From Bacteroides sp. UBA1317 (GTDB lineage Bacteria > Bacteroidota > Bacteroidia > Bacteroidales > Bacteroidaceae): a DNA stretch of 8,861 nucleotides. The notes under the pieces are model-generated. The model saw only the letters and a list, made by a program, of their open reading frames with translations, ran no database searches and had not been told where the DNA came from. Each line of letters opens with the position of its first letter. Position 1 is the stretch's first letter. The stretch is taken from assembly GCA_002307035.1 (NCBI GenBank), contig DBTL01000135.1, forward strand, positions 1 through 8,861. The letters are read 5' to 3'. The position numbers and the translations under genes are program-made. Below are positions 1 through 6,195 of this stretch, in pieces.

Positions 1-25
1 TGTTCTTCGATGAACAGGCTTTTTT
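1..25. terminator. Partial rho-independent terminator, left copy
   Basis: The window opens inside a terminator hairpin: TGTTC, a TTCGAT loop, then GAACAGGC followed by six T. It is the same hairpin as the complete one at 3112-3147; only the outer 5' arm lies beyond the window edge. By analogy with the right copy it should sit just downstream of a tRNA gene outside the window. Confidence 0.75.
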
Positions 26-46
26 GTGACTTTATAGGGTGATTTT
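1..46 (+). repeat. Direct repeat flanking the island, left copy
   Basis: Bases 1-38 match 3122-3160 with only one T difference in the T-run. The match resumes as GTGATTTT at 39-46 against 3163-3170 after a two-base gap. The repeat probably extends left out of the window. It contains the terminator and the short spacer that, in the right copy, reaches the end of cbiL. I read it as the element-borne copy made when the island integrated next to the tRNA. Confidence 0.85.
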
Positions 47-186
47 CACATTCGGAATGCCAGGTTTCTTTTCATTTAATTTGCTCTATCAAATTAAGTC
101 TCGCAACATAGAAAGAAACAGTAATATAGGGTGAAATGTTTATTAATTAAATCAAGATTCGGAATATTTCTAAGGTTTACCCTATA
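33..186. repeat. Three TATAGGGT motifs and two ATTCGGAAT motifs near the island end
   Basis: TATAGGGTGA occurs at 33-42 and again at 125-134 in the same orientation. The reverse complement ACCCTATA lies at 179-186. The first two copies are each followed by ATTCGGAAT, at 50-58 and in the 156-164 region. The copies at 124-132 and 179-187 form a perfect 9-bp inverted pair. Such iterated sites close to an element end could be recombinase arm sites or regulator sites. This is an inference from spacing and repetition only. Confidence 0.45.
64..119. repeat. Nested inverted repeats (possible structured RNA or site)
   Basis: Two perfect 8-bp stems are nested. The outer is GTTTCTTT at 64-71 with AAAGAAAC at 112-119. 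The inner is TTAATTTG at 76-83 with CAAATTAA at 90-97, leaving a six-base loop. Both stems are AT-rich and no T-run follows, so this is not a terminator. It may be a folded transcript or a protein site, or chance in AT-rich DNA. Confidence 0.35.
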
Positions 187-564
187 TACCTTCAAGCTAT
201 CCTCCTTCAGGTCTTTCCTTTTGGCGTGAGGAAACGGGTACTCTTAATATTTGCTCTTGGATGGATTCTTTGGACGAAGGAATGTTACTATTATGGCTGC
301 CTATAGAAAAACTCTCATTACACACCAATTTTTTTTTAAGTTTGAGAATCTTGTTATTATTTCTGAATACTAACTGCTTGCGCAAATCATTTATTCCAAG
401 AAAATACATAGAGGCTATTTATTTAAGGGAGTCTAGCTCTAGGAAAAGGGTTAGGGAAAATGGGGGGGGTATCGCTCAAATTTTTCTTTCTCAAGGTAGA
501 AATCTCTTTTTTCTGAATACAATCATAAAAATGGGCTGAGTACTTATGAAAAATAGCGAAATTA
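187..564. other. Long stretch without a convincing gene
   Basis: Short open frames exist on both strands, up to about 90 codons, but their translations are low-complexity or rich in unusual residue runs and match no family I recognise. I see no tRNA, no CRISPR repeats and no transposase remnant. A run of eight G at 462-469 stands out in AT-rich surroundings. The stretch may be a decayed gene, perhaps the lost integrase, or an untranslated or regulatory region of the island. Confidence 0.5.
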
Positions 565-594
565 CTTGTAGGCCTTTCTTTTTTATTATTTTTG
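565..594 (+). promoter_or_regulatory. Bacteroides-type promoter for the HD-Hsp90 gene
   Basis: TATTTTTG at 587-594 fits the -7 consensus TAnnTTTG exactly. CTTG at 565-568 is one base from the -33 TTTG box, with 18 bases between the two. Transcription would begin near 600, which rules out the TTG at 592 as start codon and favours ATG 631 with a leader of about 30 bases. Confidence 0.5.
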
Positions 595-630
595 CATATA
601 ATGATACTTATAGATAAAAGAGACAAAAGA

Positions 631-3048
631 ATGGATGATTACAGAGATGAAATAATTGCTAGATTAAGTAAAAGCGAAATCTATCAAACATTAAAAGCGA
701 AATGCGAAGATAAAGATTCACAAGTTGTTGCTCTTGTTGACGATATTGTTTTTTATTCTTATAATCGTGTAAAAACGATTATAAGACATATGGGTGAGTT
801 TACGTTACATGATGGAGAGCATTTGTTTAGAGTTTTAACTATAATGGAACGCTTTTTATCCCATGATGCGATTAGAAATTTATCTATACCAGAATTGCAA
901 TTACTTATCTTAAGTGCATTTATGCATGACATAGGTATGGCTCCAGAAGAAAAAGATGTATTAGCATGGAAAAAGGTCTGGGATTGTAATCCTGATTTTG
1001 AATCAAAAGAAGAAGAAAATAAGTATGAGGAATTTAAACGTTTTTTTTCTGCTCACCCTGATGATAAAAAGAGAATCGATAATTATATAATGCAAGGAAA
1101 ATATTCAAAAGCTGATATCGTAAAAGCTTATTTAGTAACTGAATTTATTAGACAAACACATGCAGAGAGAGTACAAGAAATTATCGAAAAAGATTGGAAT
1201 AATAAAGTAAAATTTAGAGATGTTGATTTGACTGTAGAGCTTGCGCAAATTTGTTTAAGTCACAATGAAGAGGCTCTAGGTTTGTTGAATATGGATAAAC
1301 ATCTTCTTTGTGGTGCAGGAATTGTTGTTTGTATGCCATTAATCGGATTATTACTTCGTCTTGCTGATATTTTAGATTTTGATGGGAAAAGAACTCCATC
1401 TATATTATTTTCTCATTTATATGTAAGACATCCTGTCTCACTCACAGAGTGGAATAAGCATAGAACAGTTGAGGCTTGGGAGATTAATTCTGATATTATC
1501 CAATTCAGTGCAAAATGTTCACATCCTGCAATTGAAGCGTCGATTCATGATTTTTGCGATTTAATAGATAAAGAATTAAGTCTTTGTAATAATATTATTT
1601 CGTCATTAAATGAGTTTAATTCTAGTAAAAACAGAAAATTGGAAATTAAGTTTCCATTCAAAGTAAATAGAGAAAAGATTCAAACAAAACGAAATATAAA
1701 GAACAAACCTATATATATTTATAGGAATACTCAATTTAATTTAAGCAAAAAACAGGTTATTGATTTGTTGATGGGGACAAAACTTTATGGTAATTCCGAA
1801 GTTGCTTTAAGAGAATTACTTCAAAACTCTATTGATGCGTGCCTATTACGGAAGGCGCAAGAGAAAAAATGGGGTAATTCTTATACTCCTCAAATCACCG
1901 TTAAATATTATAAAAATGAAGATGATTTTGTACTGGAAGTCGAAGATAATGGAACAGGAATGGATCAATATATTATTGATAATTATTATTCAAAGGTGGG
2001 GTCTTCTTTTTATAAATCTAAAGATTTTTTTAATCTAAAATCAGAATCAAATGCAGATTTTTCCCCGACATCAAGGTTTGGTATTGGTATACTCTCTTGT
2101 TTTATGATTGCTGATACTTTATGGGTTGATACAAAAAGAGTTTATGCTCCACACAAGTCAAGCGAACCTTTGAATATTACAGTTGAGGGACAAGAAAGTA
2201 TTTTTTTAATTAAGGAAGGAGAAAGAGAAACCCCCGGTACAACAACAAAATTATTCTTAAGGGATAAAAATCCTTGGGAAATATTAAAGGAAGAAGAGTT
2301 TATTAAATCTGTTGAAACGGTCATTCCTAATCCTCCTTTTAAAATTAATATTGAGACATCTTCTATTAAAAAAATTAGGGATGAAAATAGTTTCAAAGAA
2401 GTTATCGCTAGTTCATTAAAAGATTTTTCTTGGAGAAAGCATGATAACATTAAGATGTTTGACATCGAGCTTGATAGTTTTAATGATGGAATTATTGGTT
2501 CTGCTACACTTGCAATTCTAGAAAGCCATGGAGATCCTGTTAAAGAGATTGAACTTAATTCGAGGAATGTAGAAATTGAGGGTGAAATATACACATTGGA
2601 AAGAAACATTAGAATTGAGCAAAATTCTATCAAAGAATCTTCCAAATCCATAACTATAAATGATGACGGTGGCATCAATGAAGGTAGTTCTAGTTCCGAG
2701 TTCGCACAATCTCAATCTAGAATTTCATTACATGGTATAGAAATTCCATCATCATTATTTCCTCCTAGTTGGAATCGGAAATATAATCAGGCGAAAATAG
2801 AATGGCCTTTTCCTTCAATTCTAGTAGTAGATATTTGTGGAAATCGTGATTTAGATTTAAACTCTGCTAGGACTGAGATAATTATGAGTGAAAAATGGAT
2901 TGAATTTGAAGAAAAACTTGCTTTATTAATTTGTACAAGATTGTCTGAGTTGGTGGAGTTAGAATATTGGACGAAATTGAAATTGATCTTAACTCAAAAC
3001 AATAAAAATAAAATTTTTGTAAACGCAGTTAAATCAATTGGTCGATAA
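631..3048 (+). CDS. HD-domain / Hsp90-like GHKL ATPase fusion protein
   Basis: A cytoplasmic-looking protein of 805 residues without signal peptide or membrane segments. Residues 55-255 carry HD-phosphohydrolase features: HDGEH at 60-64, MHD at 98-100, THAERV near 176-181, SHNEE near 210 and LADILDFD near 244-251. Residues about 360-550 form a GHKL/Hsp90 ATP site: RELLQNSIDA with E395, N399 and D402, then DNGTGM at 439-444, RFGIGILSCF at 482-491 and PGTTTKL near 535-541. Further on, LDLNSARTE near 742-749 resembles the Hsp90 middle-domain catalytic-loop motif (LPLNxSRE), so R747 may reach the ATP. An in-frame TTG at 592 and ATG at 601 exist upstream. I chose ATG 631 because the promoter box overlaps 592 and a purine-rich stretch precedes 631. 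Hsp90-like ATPases fused to HD domains are thought of as conflict or defence proteins, but the exact role is unknown. It is the only gene in the island and is AT-rich compared with its neighbours. HD and ATPase assignments are strong; biological role is inference. Confidence 0.85.
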   Translation: MDDYRDEIIARLSKSEIYQTLKAKCEDKDSQVVALVDDIVFYSYNRVKTIIRHMGEFTLHDGEHLFRVLTIMERFLSHDAIRNLSIPELQLLILSAFMHDIGMAPEEKDVLAWKKVWDCNPDFESKEEENKYEEFKRFFSAHPDDKKRIDNYIMQGKYSKADIVKAYLVTEFIRQTHAERVQEIIEKDWNNKVKFRDVDLTVELAQICLSHNEEALGLLNMDKHLLCGAGIVVCMPLIGLLLRLADILDFDGKRTPSILFSHLYVRHPVSLTEWNKHRTVEAWEINSDIIQFSAKCSHPAIEASIHDFCDLIDKELSLCNNIISSLNEFNSSKNRKLEIKFPFKVNREKIQTKRNIKNKPIYIYRNTQFNLSKKQVIDLLMGTKLYGNSEVALRELLQNSIDACLLRKAQEKKWGNSYTPQITVKYYKNEDDFVLEVEDNGTGMDQYIIDNYYSKVGSSFYKSKDFFNLKSESNADFSPTSRFGIGILSCFMIADTLWVDTKRVYAPHKSSEPLNITVEGQESIFLIKEGERETPGTTTKLFLRDKNPWEILKEEEFIKSVETVIPNPPFKINIETSSIKKIRDENSFKEVIASSLKDFSWRKHDNIKMFDIELDSFNDGIIGSATLAILESHGDPVKEIELNSRNVEIEGEIYTLERNIRIEQNSIKESSKSITINDDGGINEGSSSSEFAQSQSRISLHGIEIPSSLFPPSWNRKYNQAKIEWPFPSILVVDICGNRDLDLNSARTEIIMSEKWIEFEEKLALLICTRLSELVELEYWTKLKLILTQNNKNKIFVNAVKSIGR

Positions 3049-3071
3049 TGAATATTGATGATTCACATCGA
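3042..3071. repeat. Hairpin overlapping the stop codon of the HD-Hsp90 gene
   Basis: TCGAT at 3042-3046 pairs with ATCGA at 3067-3071, and TGAAT at 3049-3053 pairs with ATTCA at 3061-3065. This leaves a small AA/C internal loop and a seven-base terminal loop. The TAA stop is at 3046-3048. There is no T-run, so it is not a standard terminator; it directly abuts the tRNA remnant. Confidence 0.35.
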
Positions 3072-3076
3072 AAACA

Positions 3077-3099
3077 GGGTTCGAGTCCCGTCTTTCGCT
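3077..3099 (+). other. Orphan tRNA 3' end, putative attachment-site junction
   Basis: GGG at 3077-3079, the T-loop TTCGAGT at 3080-3086, the T-stem strand CCCGT at 3087-3091, acceptor strand CTTTCGC at 3092-3098 and discriminator T at 3099 match the end of a tRNA without encoded CCA. The opposite T-stem strand at 3075-3079 is CAGGG, which pairs only in its inner three bases. No D-arm, anticodon arm or GCGAAAG 5' acceptor strand precedes it. The tRNA homology therefore seems to begin at about 3077. The isoacceptor cannot be told from this part. Confidence 0.75.
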
Positions 3100-3111
3100 C
3101 TTAACTAAAAT

Positions 3112-3147
3112 AAAAAAAGCTTGTTCTTCGATGAACAGGCTTTTTTT
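3112..3147. terminator. Strong bidirectional rho-independent terminator
   Basis: Seven A, then GCTTGTTC, a TTCGAT loop, GAACAGGC and seven T form a stem of about 15 bp with one G-U pair. The A-run becomes a U-run on the minus strand, so it can end both the tRNA transcript from the left and the cbiL transcript from the right. Confidence 0.9.
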
Positions 3148-3170
3148 GTGACTTTATAGGAAGTGATTTT
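3122..3170 (+). repeat. Direct repeat flanking the island, right copy
   Basis: This copy matches window bases 1-46, differing by one T in the T-run and an extra AA at 3161-3162. It ends one base inside the minus-strand stop codon of cbiL (3169-3171). This side probably keeps the original chromosomal context, tRNA end then terminator then convergent cbiL. Confidence 0.85.
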
Positions 3171-3870
3171 ACTCTCGTATAATCATCAATGAGAAATAAG
3201 GGTAACCCTTTTCTATCAATTCCTTTCTATTCTGAGTATAATATTCCTTCTCAGTGCCCACGTTCTCGAAATAGTGATAGGCATAATCGGGATGAAGAGT
3301 AATGCATTGATGGACCGCTTCCTTACACTGTGAAAGCTTCATGATGACAATAACAAATCCTTCTCTTAAATAATTGTCTAGTTCGATCGTCGTTATATTG
3401 CCCGGAATCACCATTAATTTTTCTTCCTGGCTCACGATGTGCATGCCGGCCATGGCTCCTGAAGCGATGAATGCGGGAATTCCGGCTATTTGCTCTACTG
3501 AAATGTTGGTAGCTACAAACTTGTCATATATATAATGTACAGAAGAGTAAAATCCGGCGTCACCTTCTGCCACAATGACAACTCTTTTACCTTGCCTTTG
3601 TGAATCTACAGCAGTAATATAAACGCTATCATAGGCTTGATGAGCTTGTGAACGGTCTTTGTTCATAGGCAAAAGAAAGGGATGTATATGAGATGCCTCA
3701 ATGTTGAGCTCCTGCAATATATTTGCAGAGCGAGATGTCTGCTTGCCCGTGGAGGTGGTAGTGGCGGGACAAAAGATAATATCAGCTTGCTGCAATGCTT
3801 TAAGTCCTTTTAGTGTAATCAATTCCGGATCGCCAGGACCGAGAGAAACGAATATAATAGGAGTGCTCAT
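3169..3870 (-). CDS. cbiL: Precorrin-2 C20-methyltransferase (CbiL/CobI)
   Basis: A SAM-dependent methyltransferase of 233 residues, the usual length for the family, that methylates C-20 of the precorrin-2 or cobalt-factor-II macrocycle in cobalamin synthesis in the cytoplasm. Visible motifs are the N-terminal SLGPGDPELITLKG (9-22), AEGDAGFYSS (101-110, the EGDPxFYSS signature with A for P), GIPAF (130-134) and MKLS (177-180). ATG 3870 is chosen over the upstream TTG at 3900 because it places the GPGDPE motif at the usual distance and because a promoter-like box overlaps 3900. The gene ends at the bidirectional terminator and the island repeat. It is divergent from the transporter operon, which suggests corrinoid synthesis and uptake sit together. 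Cobalt chelation and the other ring-modifying genes are not in the window. In an anaerobe the anaerobic-route name cbiL is preferable to cobI. Confidence 0.88.
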   Translation of the reverse strand: MSTPIIFVSLGPGDPELITLKGLKALQQADIIFCPATTTSTGKQTSRSANILQELNIEASHIHPFLLPMNKDRSQAHQAYDSVYITAVDSQRQGKRVVIVAEGDAGFYSSVHYIYDKFVATNISVEQIAGIPAFIASGAMAGMHIVSQEEKLMVIPGNITTIELDNYLREGFVIVIMKLSQCKEAVHQCITLHPDYAYHYFENVGTEKEYYTQNRKELIEKGYPYFSLMIIRE

Positions 3871-3897
3871 TCGATAATTCTTTATTTTTTTGAGATG

Positions 3898-3929
3898 CAA
3901 AAGTGCCTAAAATATCCATAGGAAACAAG
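3898..3929 (-). promoter_or_regulatory. Probable promoter of cbiL
   Basis: Read on the minus strand, CTTG (3926-3929) and CACTTTTG (3898-3905) are separated by 20 bases. Each is one mismatch from the Bacteroides TTTG and TAnnTTTG boxes. Transcription would start near 3892, leaving a leader of about 20 bases to ATG 3870. Confidence 0.35.
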
Positions 3930-3939
3930 AATAATAAAC

Positions 3940-3947
3940 TATCTTTG
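3940..3947 (+). promoter_or_regulatory. -7 box of the corrinoid transporter operon
   Basis: TATCTTTG matches TAnnTTTG exactly and lies 37 bases before ATG 3985. No clear TTTG -33 box sits at the expected distance, so the promoter may need an activator. No cobalamin-riboswitch B12 box is seen between it and the start codon. Confidence 0.45.
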
Positions 3948-3984
3948 TTGATTATAAACGAGTAGAAACACATTTATTGAAGGA

Positions 3985-5142
3985 ATGAGAAAAAAAATAT
4001 TGGTAGGCTATTGTCTCTTGGCTTGCCTTCTGTGTATAAGTTGCCGACAGAAATCGGATAGTAAAGGAGCTTTTTCGAATGGAGTAGAGACAAGTGCAAA
4101 TACTTCCACAACAAGAATCACTCCGATGTATGCTAAAGGATTTAAAGTAAAATATACTCCGACATGCCGTCTGATAGATATTCAAGATCCTCAGAAGAAG
4201 GGAAGCCGCTCTTTTCATTATGCATTGGTAGCTAGAGGAGAAAAGCCTAAAGATATTCCTGAAGGATATACTGTTATTGAAACGCCTGTGCGTAGCGTAA
4301 TTTGTATGACATCTTTGCAACTATCTAATTTCATCAAACTTGATGCACTGAAATATGTAGTGGGTATTACCAGCACGAGGCATCTGTTCAATAAAGAAAT
4401 GAATGAACGACTGAAAAGTGGGGCTACACAAAAGATTGGTATTGAGGGGAACTTCGACAATGAAGTAATAATGGGGGTAAATCCGGATGTGATCTTTATC
4501 TCGCCCTTTAAGCGGGGAGGATATGATGCCATTCGTGAGGTAAATATTCCGTTGGTACCTCATTTGGGCTATAAGGAAATGACTCCTTTGGGACAAGCGG
4601 AATGGATCAAGTTCATTGCATTATTTACAGGATTGGAAGCGGAAGCTAACCGGAAATTCAGTGCCATAGAAAAACGATATAACGAACTAAAGAAACTGAC
4701 GAGTGGGGTAAAGAAACGTCCGGTAGTGTTTAGTGGTGAATTGCGTGGAGGGAATTGGTATGCCGTAGGAGGGAAAAGTTTTCTGGCTCAGTTGTTTCGC
4801 GATGCCGGAGCTGATTACTTCTTAAAAGATGATTCGACTTCGGGAGGTGTGACACTCGATTTCGAGACAGTGTACAGTCAAGCTGAAGGTGCCTATTACT
4901 GGCGTATTGTGAATAGTTTTAACGGAACGTTCTCCTATGATGCATTGAAAGCGGAAGATCCTCGGTATGCCGACTTTCGTGCTTTCCGAAACAAAGGTGT
5001 TCTCTATTGTAATATGCGTGAGAAACCATTTTATGAAAGCATGCCTACCGAACCGGAAGTTGTTTTGGCAGATCTGATTAAAGTGTTTCATCCTTCGTTG
5101 TTGAAAGATCATACTTCTACTTATTATGAACTGCTAAAGTAG
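3985..5142 (+). CDS. ABC transporter substrate-binding lipoprotein (BtuF/FecB-like)
   Basis: A protein of 385 residues that should capture a metal-chelate ligand, probably a corrinoid, and deliver it to the permease encoded next. Residues 1-20 are a lipoprotein signal: MRKK, a hydrophobic core, and CIS before Cys20. The -3 Cys is slightly unusual for a lipobox. The mature protein carries a type-III periplasmic-binding fold as in PF01497: VRSVICMTSLQLSNFIKLDALKYVVGI (102-128) for the first lobe, NEVIMGVNPDVIFISPF (159-175), the connecting helix GQAEWIKFIALFTG (203-216), and the second lobe from about 245. ATG 3985 follows GAAGGA directly, with little spacing. Nine bases separate it from the permease gene, so the three transporter genes are one operon. 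Iron-siderophore or heme binding is possible, since family members look alike; the nearby cbiL favours a B12-type ligand. Confidence 0.8.
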   Translation: MRKKILVGYCLLACLLCISCRQKSDSKGAFSNGVETSANTSTTRITPMYAKGFKVKYTPTCRLIDIQDPQKKGSRSFHYALVARGEKPKDIPEGYTVIETPVRSVICMTSLQLSNFIKLDALKYVVGITSTRHLFNKEMNERLKSGATQKIGIEGNFDNEVIMGVNPDVIFISPFKRGGYDAIREVNIPLVPHLGYKEMTPLGQAEWIKFIALFTGLEAEANRKFSAIEKRYNELKKLTSGVKKRPVVFSGELRGGNWYAVGGKSFLAQLFRDAGADYFLKDDSTSGGVTLDFETVYSQAEGAYYWRIVNSFNGTFSYDALKAEDPRYADFRAFRNKGVLYCNMREKPFYESMPTEPEVVLADLIKVFHPSLLKDHTSTYYELLK

Positions 5143-5151
5143 AAAGAACGG

Positions 5152-6189
5152 ATGAAACGGCACACTACGCTTATTATGTTACTAATTGTGGCATCCATTT
5201 TTTTCTTTTTCCTACTGAATTTGTTGTTGGGTTCGGTGCATATTCCGTTACTATCGGTTTGTAATATTCTGATGGGTGGGAACGAAGAATCGGTGATCTG
5301 GGAGAACATTATCCTCAAGTCCCGTGTGCCCCAAGCGCTTACGGCTTTAGTTGCCGGTGCGGGTTTAGCGATTAGTGGTTTGCAGATGCAGACGGTCTTT
5401 CGCAATCCATTGGCAGGGCCTTCAGTGCTGGGCATTAGTTCAGGTGCCAGTTTGGGTGTTGCGTTCGTAGTGTTGCTATCGGGTAGTTTGGGTGGAGTAG
5501 CTCTGAGTAATCTGGGCTATTTTGGTGAGGTAGCACTTTCTATAGCTGCTATTGCGGGGGCGCTTTCGGTGATGGCACTGATCGTTTATGTATCACAGAA
5601 AGTAAAAGGAAATGTAACGTTGCTAATTATTGGGGTGATGATAGGTTATGTGGCGAGTGCTATCATTGGTGTGCTGAAGTATTTCAGTGTAGAGGAAGAT
5701 ATTCGGGCTTACGTCATTTGGGGACTAGGCAGCTTCTCTCGAGTATCCGGAGACCAGATGATGCTGTTTGTATGCATCATGGCTATTCTTGTTCCACTTT
5801 CTTTCCTGTTAATAAAAACATTGAACTTACTCCTTCTTGGTGATGGATATGCACGTAATTTGGGATTAAATATAAAACGGGCGCGTCTGCTGGTCATTAC
5901 CTGTTCGGGTGTGCTGGTGGCCATCGTAACAGCCTATTGTGGCCCAATCATGTTTCTTGGACTGGCAGTACCTCACTTGTGTCGGGCCATTTTTCATACG
6001 TCCGATCACCGAATACTGATGCCTGCAGTTCTTTTTACGGGTGCGTCTTTGGCACTGATCTGCAACCTGATAGCTCGTATGCCCGGTCTTGAAGGGGCGT
6101 TACCGGTAAACTCTGTGACGGCTTTGGTCGGTGCTCCGATAGTAGCCTCGGTATTGTTCCGCAAAAGAAAAAATGAATTGAACGAATAA
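5152..6189 (+). CDS. FecCD/BtuC-family ABC permease
   Basis: An inner-membrane permease of 345 residues with about ten hydrophobic segments, the family norm. Family landmarks are clear: SRVPQALTALVAGAGLAISG (57-76), RNPLAGPSVLGISSGASLG (84-102), the cytoplasmic coupling segment LLGDGYARNLGLNI (228-241) that contacts the ATPase, GPIMFLGLAVPHLCR (264-278), and LPVNSVTALVGAP (317-329). It would form a homodimer and move the ligand handed over by the upstream lipoprotein. It starts nine bases after that gene and ends six bases before the ATPase gene, so translation is closely linked. The motifs do not separate vitamin B12 from siderophore or heme transport. No oddities were seen. Confidence 0.88.
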   Translation: MKRHTTLIMLLIVASIFFFFLLNLLLGSVHIPLLSVCNILMGGNEESVIWENIILKSRVPQALTALVAGAGLAISGLQMQTVFRNPLAGPSVLGISSGASLGVAFVVLLSGSLGGVALSNLGYFGEVALSIAAIAGALSVMALIVYVSQKVKGNVTLLIIGVMIGYVASAIIGVLKYFSVEEDIRAYVIWGLGSFSRVSGDQMMLFVCIMAILVPLSFLLIKTLNLLLLGDGYARNLGLNIKRARLLVITCSGVLVAIVTAYCGPIMFLGLAVPHLCRAIFHTSDHRILMPAVLFTGASLALICNLIARMPGLEGALPVNSVTALVGAPIVASVLFRKRKNELNE

Positions 6190-6195
6190 ACGGAT

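Larger units (their letters stand above)
1..3170. mobile_element. Putative single-gene genomic island at a tRNA 3' end
   Basis: Seen: a long direct repeat at both ends, an orphan tRNA 3' end inside the right junction, a block of AT-rich sequence unlike the flanking corrinoid genes, and one large gene of unusual domain make-up. Known: tRNA 3' ends are common integration sites for tyrosine-recombinase elements, and the displaced tRNA end then marks the far junction. Inferred: 1-3170 is such an insertion, with its left boundary slightly beyond the window. No integrase, relaxase or transposase is visible, so it is either a non-autonomous cargo unit or a decayed island. Alternatives are a tandem duplication of the tRNA-terminator segment, or several stacked insertions further left. 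Confidence 0.55.

Noticed and set aside
64..119. CRISPR or retron locus
   Set aside because: No regularly spaced repeats, no Cas or reverse transcriptase gene in the window; only two short nested stems.
261..539. 92-codon open frame on the plus strand
   Set aside because: Low-complexity leucine-rich then arginine/serine-rich translation, no recognisable family, no ribosome-binding site, and it crosses the G8 run.
197..626. Two short minus-strand open frames (197-409 and 423-626)
   Set aside because: Lysine/asparagine-rich or proline-rich translations typical of AT-rich non-coding DNA; the second overlaps the promoter and start of the HD-Hsp90 gene.
592..630. TTG (592) or ATG (601) as start of the HD-Hsp90 protein
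   Set aside because: The TTG lies inside a perfect -7 promoter box and the ATG sits at about the predicted transcript start. ATG 631 has a leader and a purine-rich upstream stretch.
2142..2678. 178-codon open frame on the minus strand
   Set aside because: Antisense shadow of the HD-Hsp90 gene; serine/leucine-rich translation without family features.
3025..3099. A complete tRNA gene
   Set aside because: Only the T-loop and 3' acceptor strand are present; no matching 5' acceptor, D-arm or anticodon arm, and the T-stem is half broken.
3871..3900. Upstream TTG start for cbiL
   Set aside because: It would add ten lysine-rich residues before the family's normal start and would lie within the likely promoter box.
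3871..3984. Cobalamin riboswitch between cbiL and the transporter operon
   Set aside because: Only 114 bases and no B12-box-like sequence on either strand by eye.
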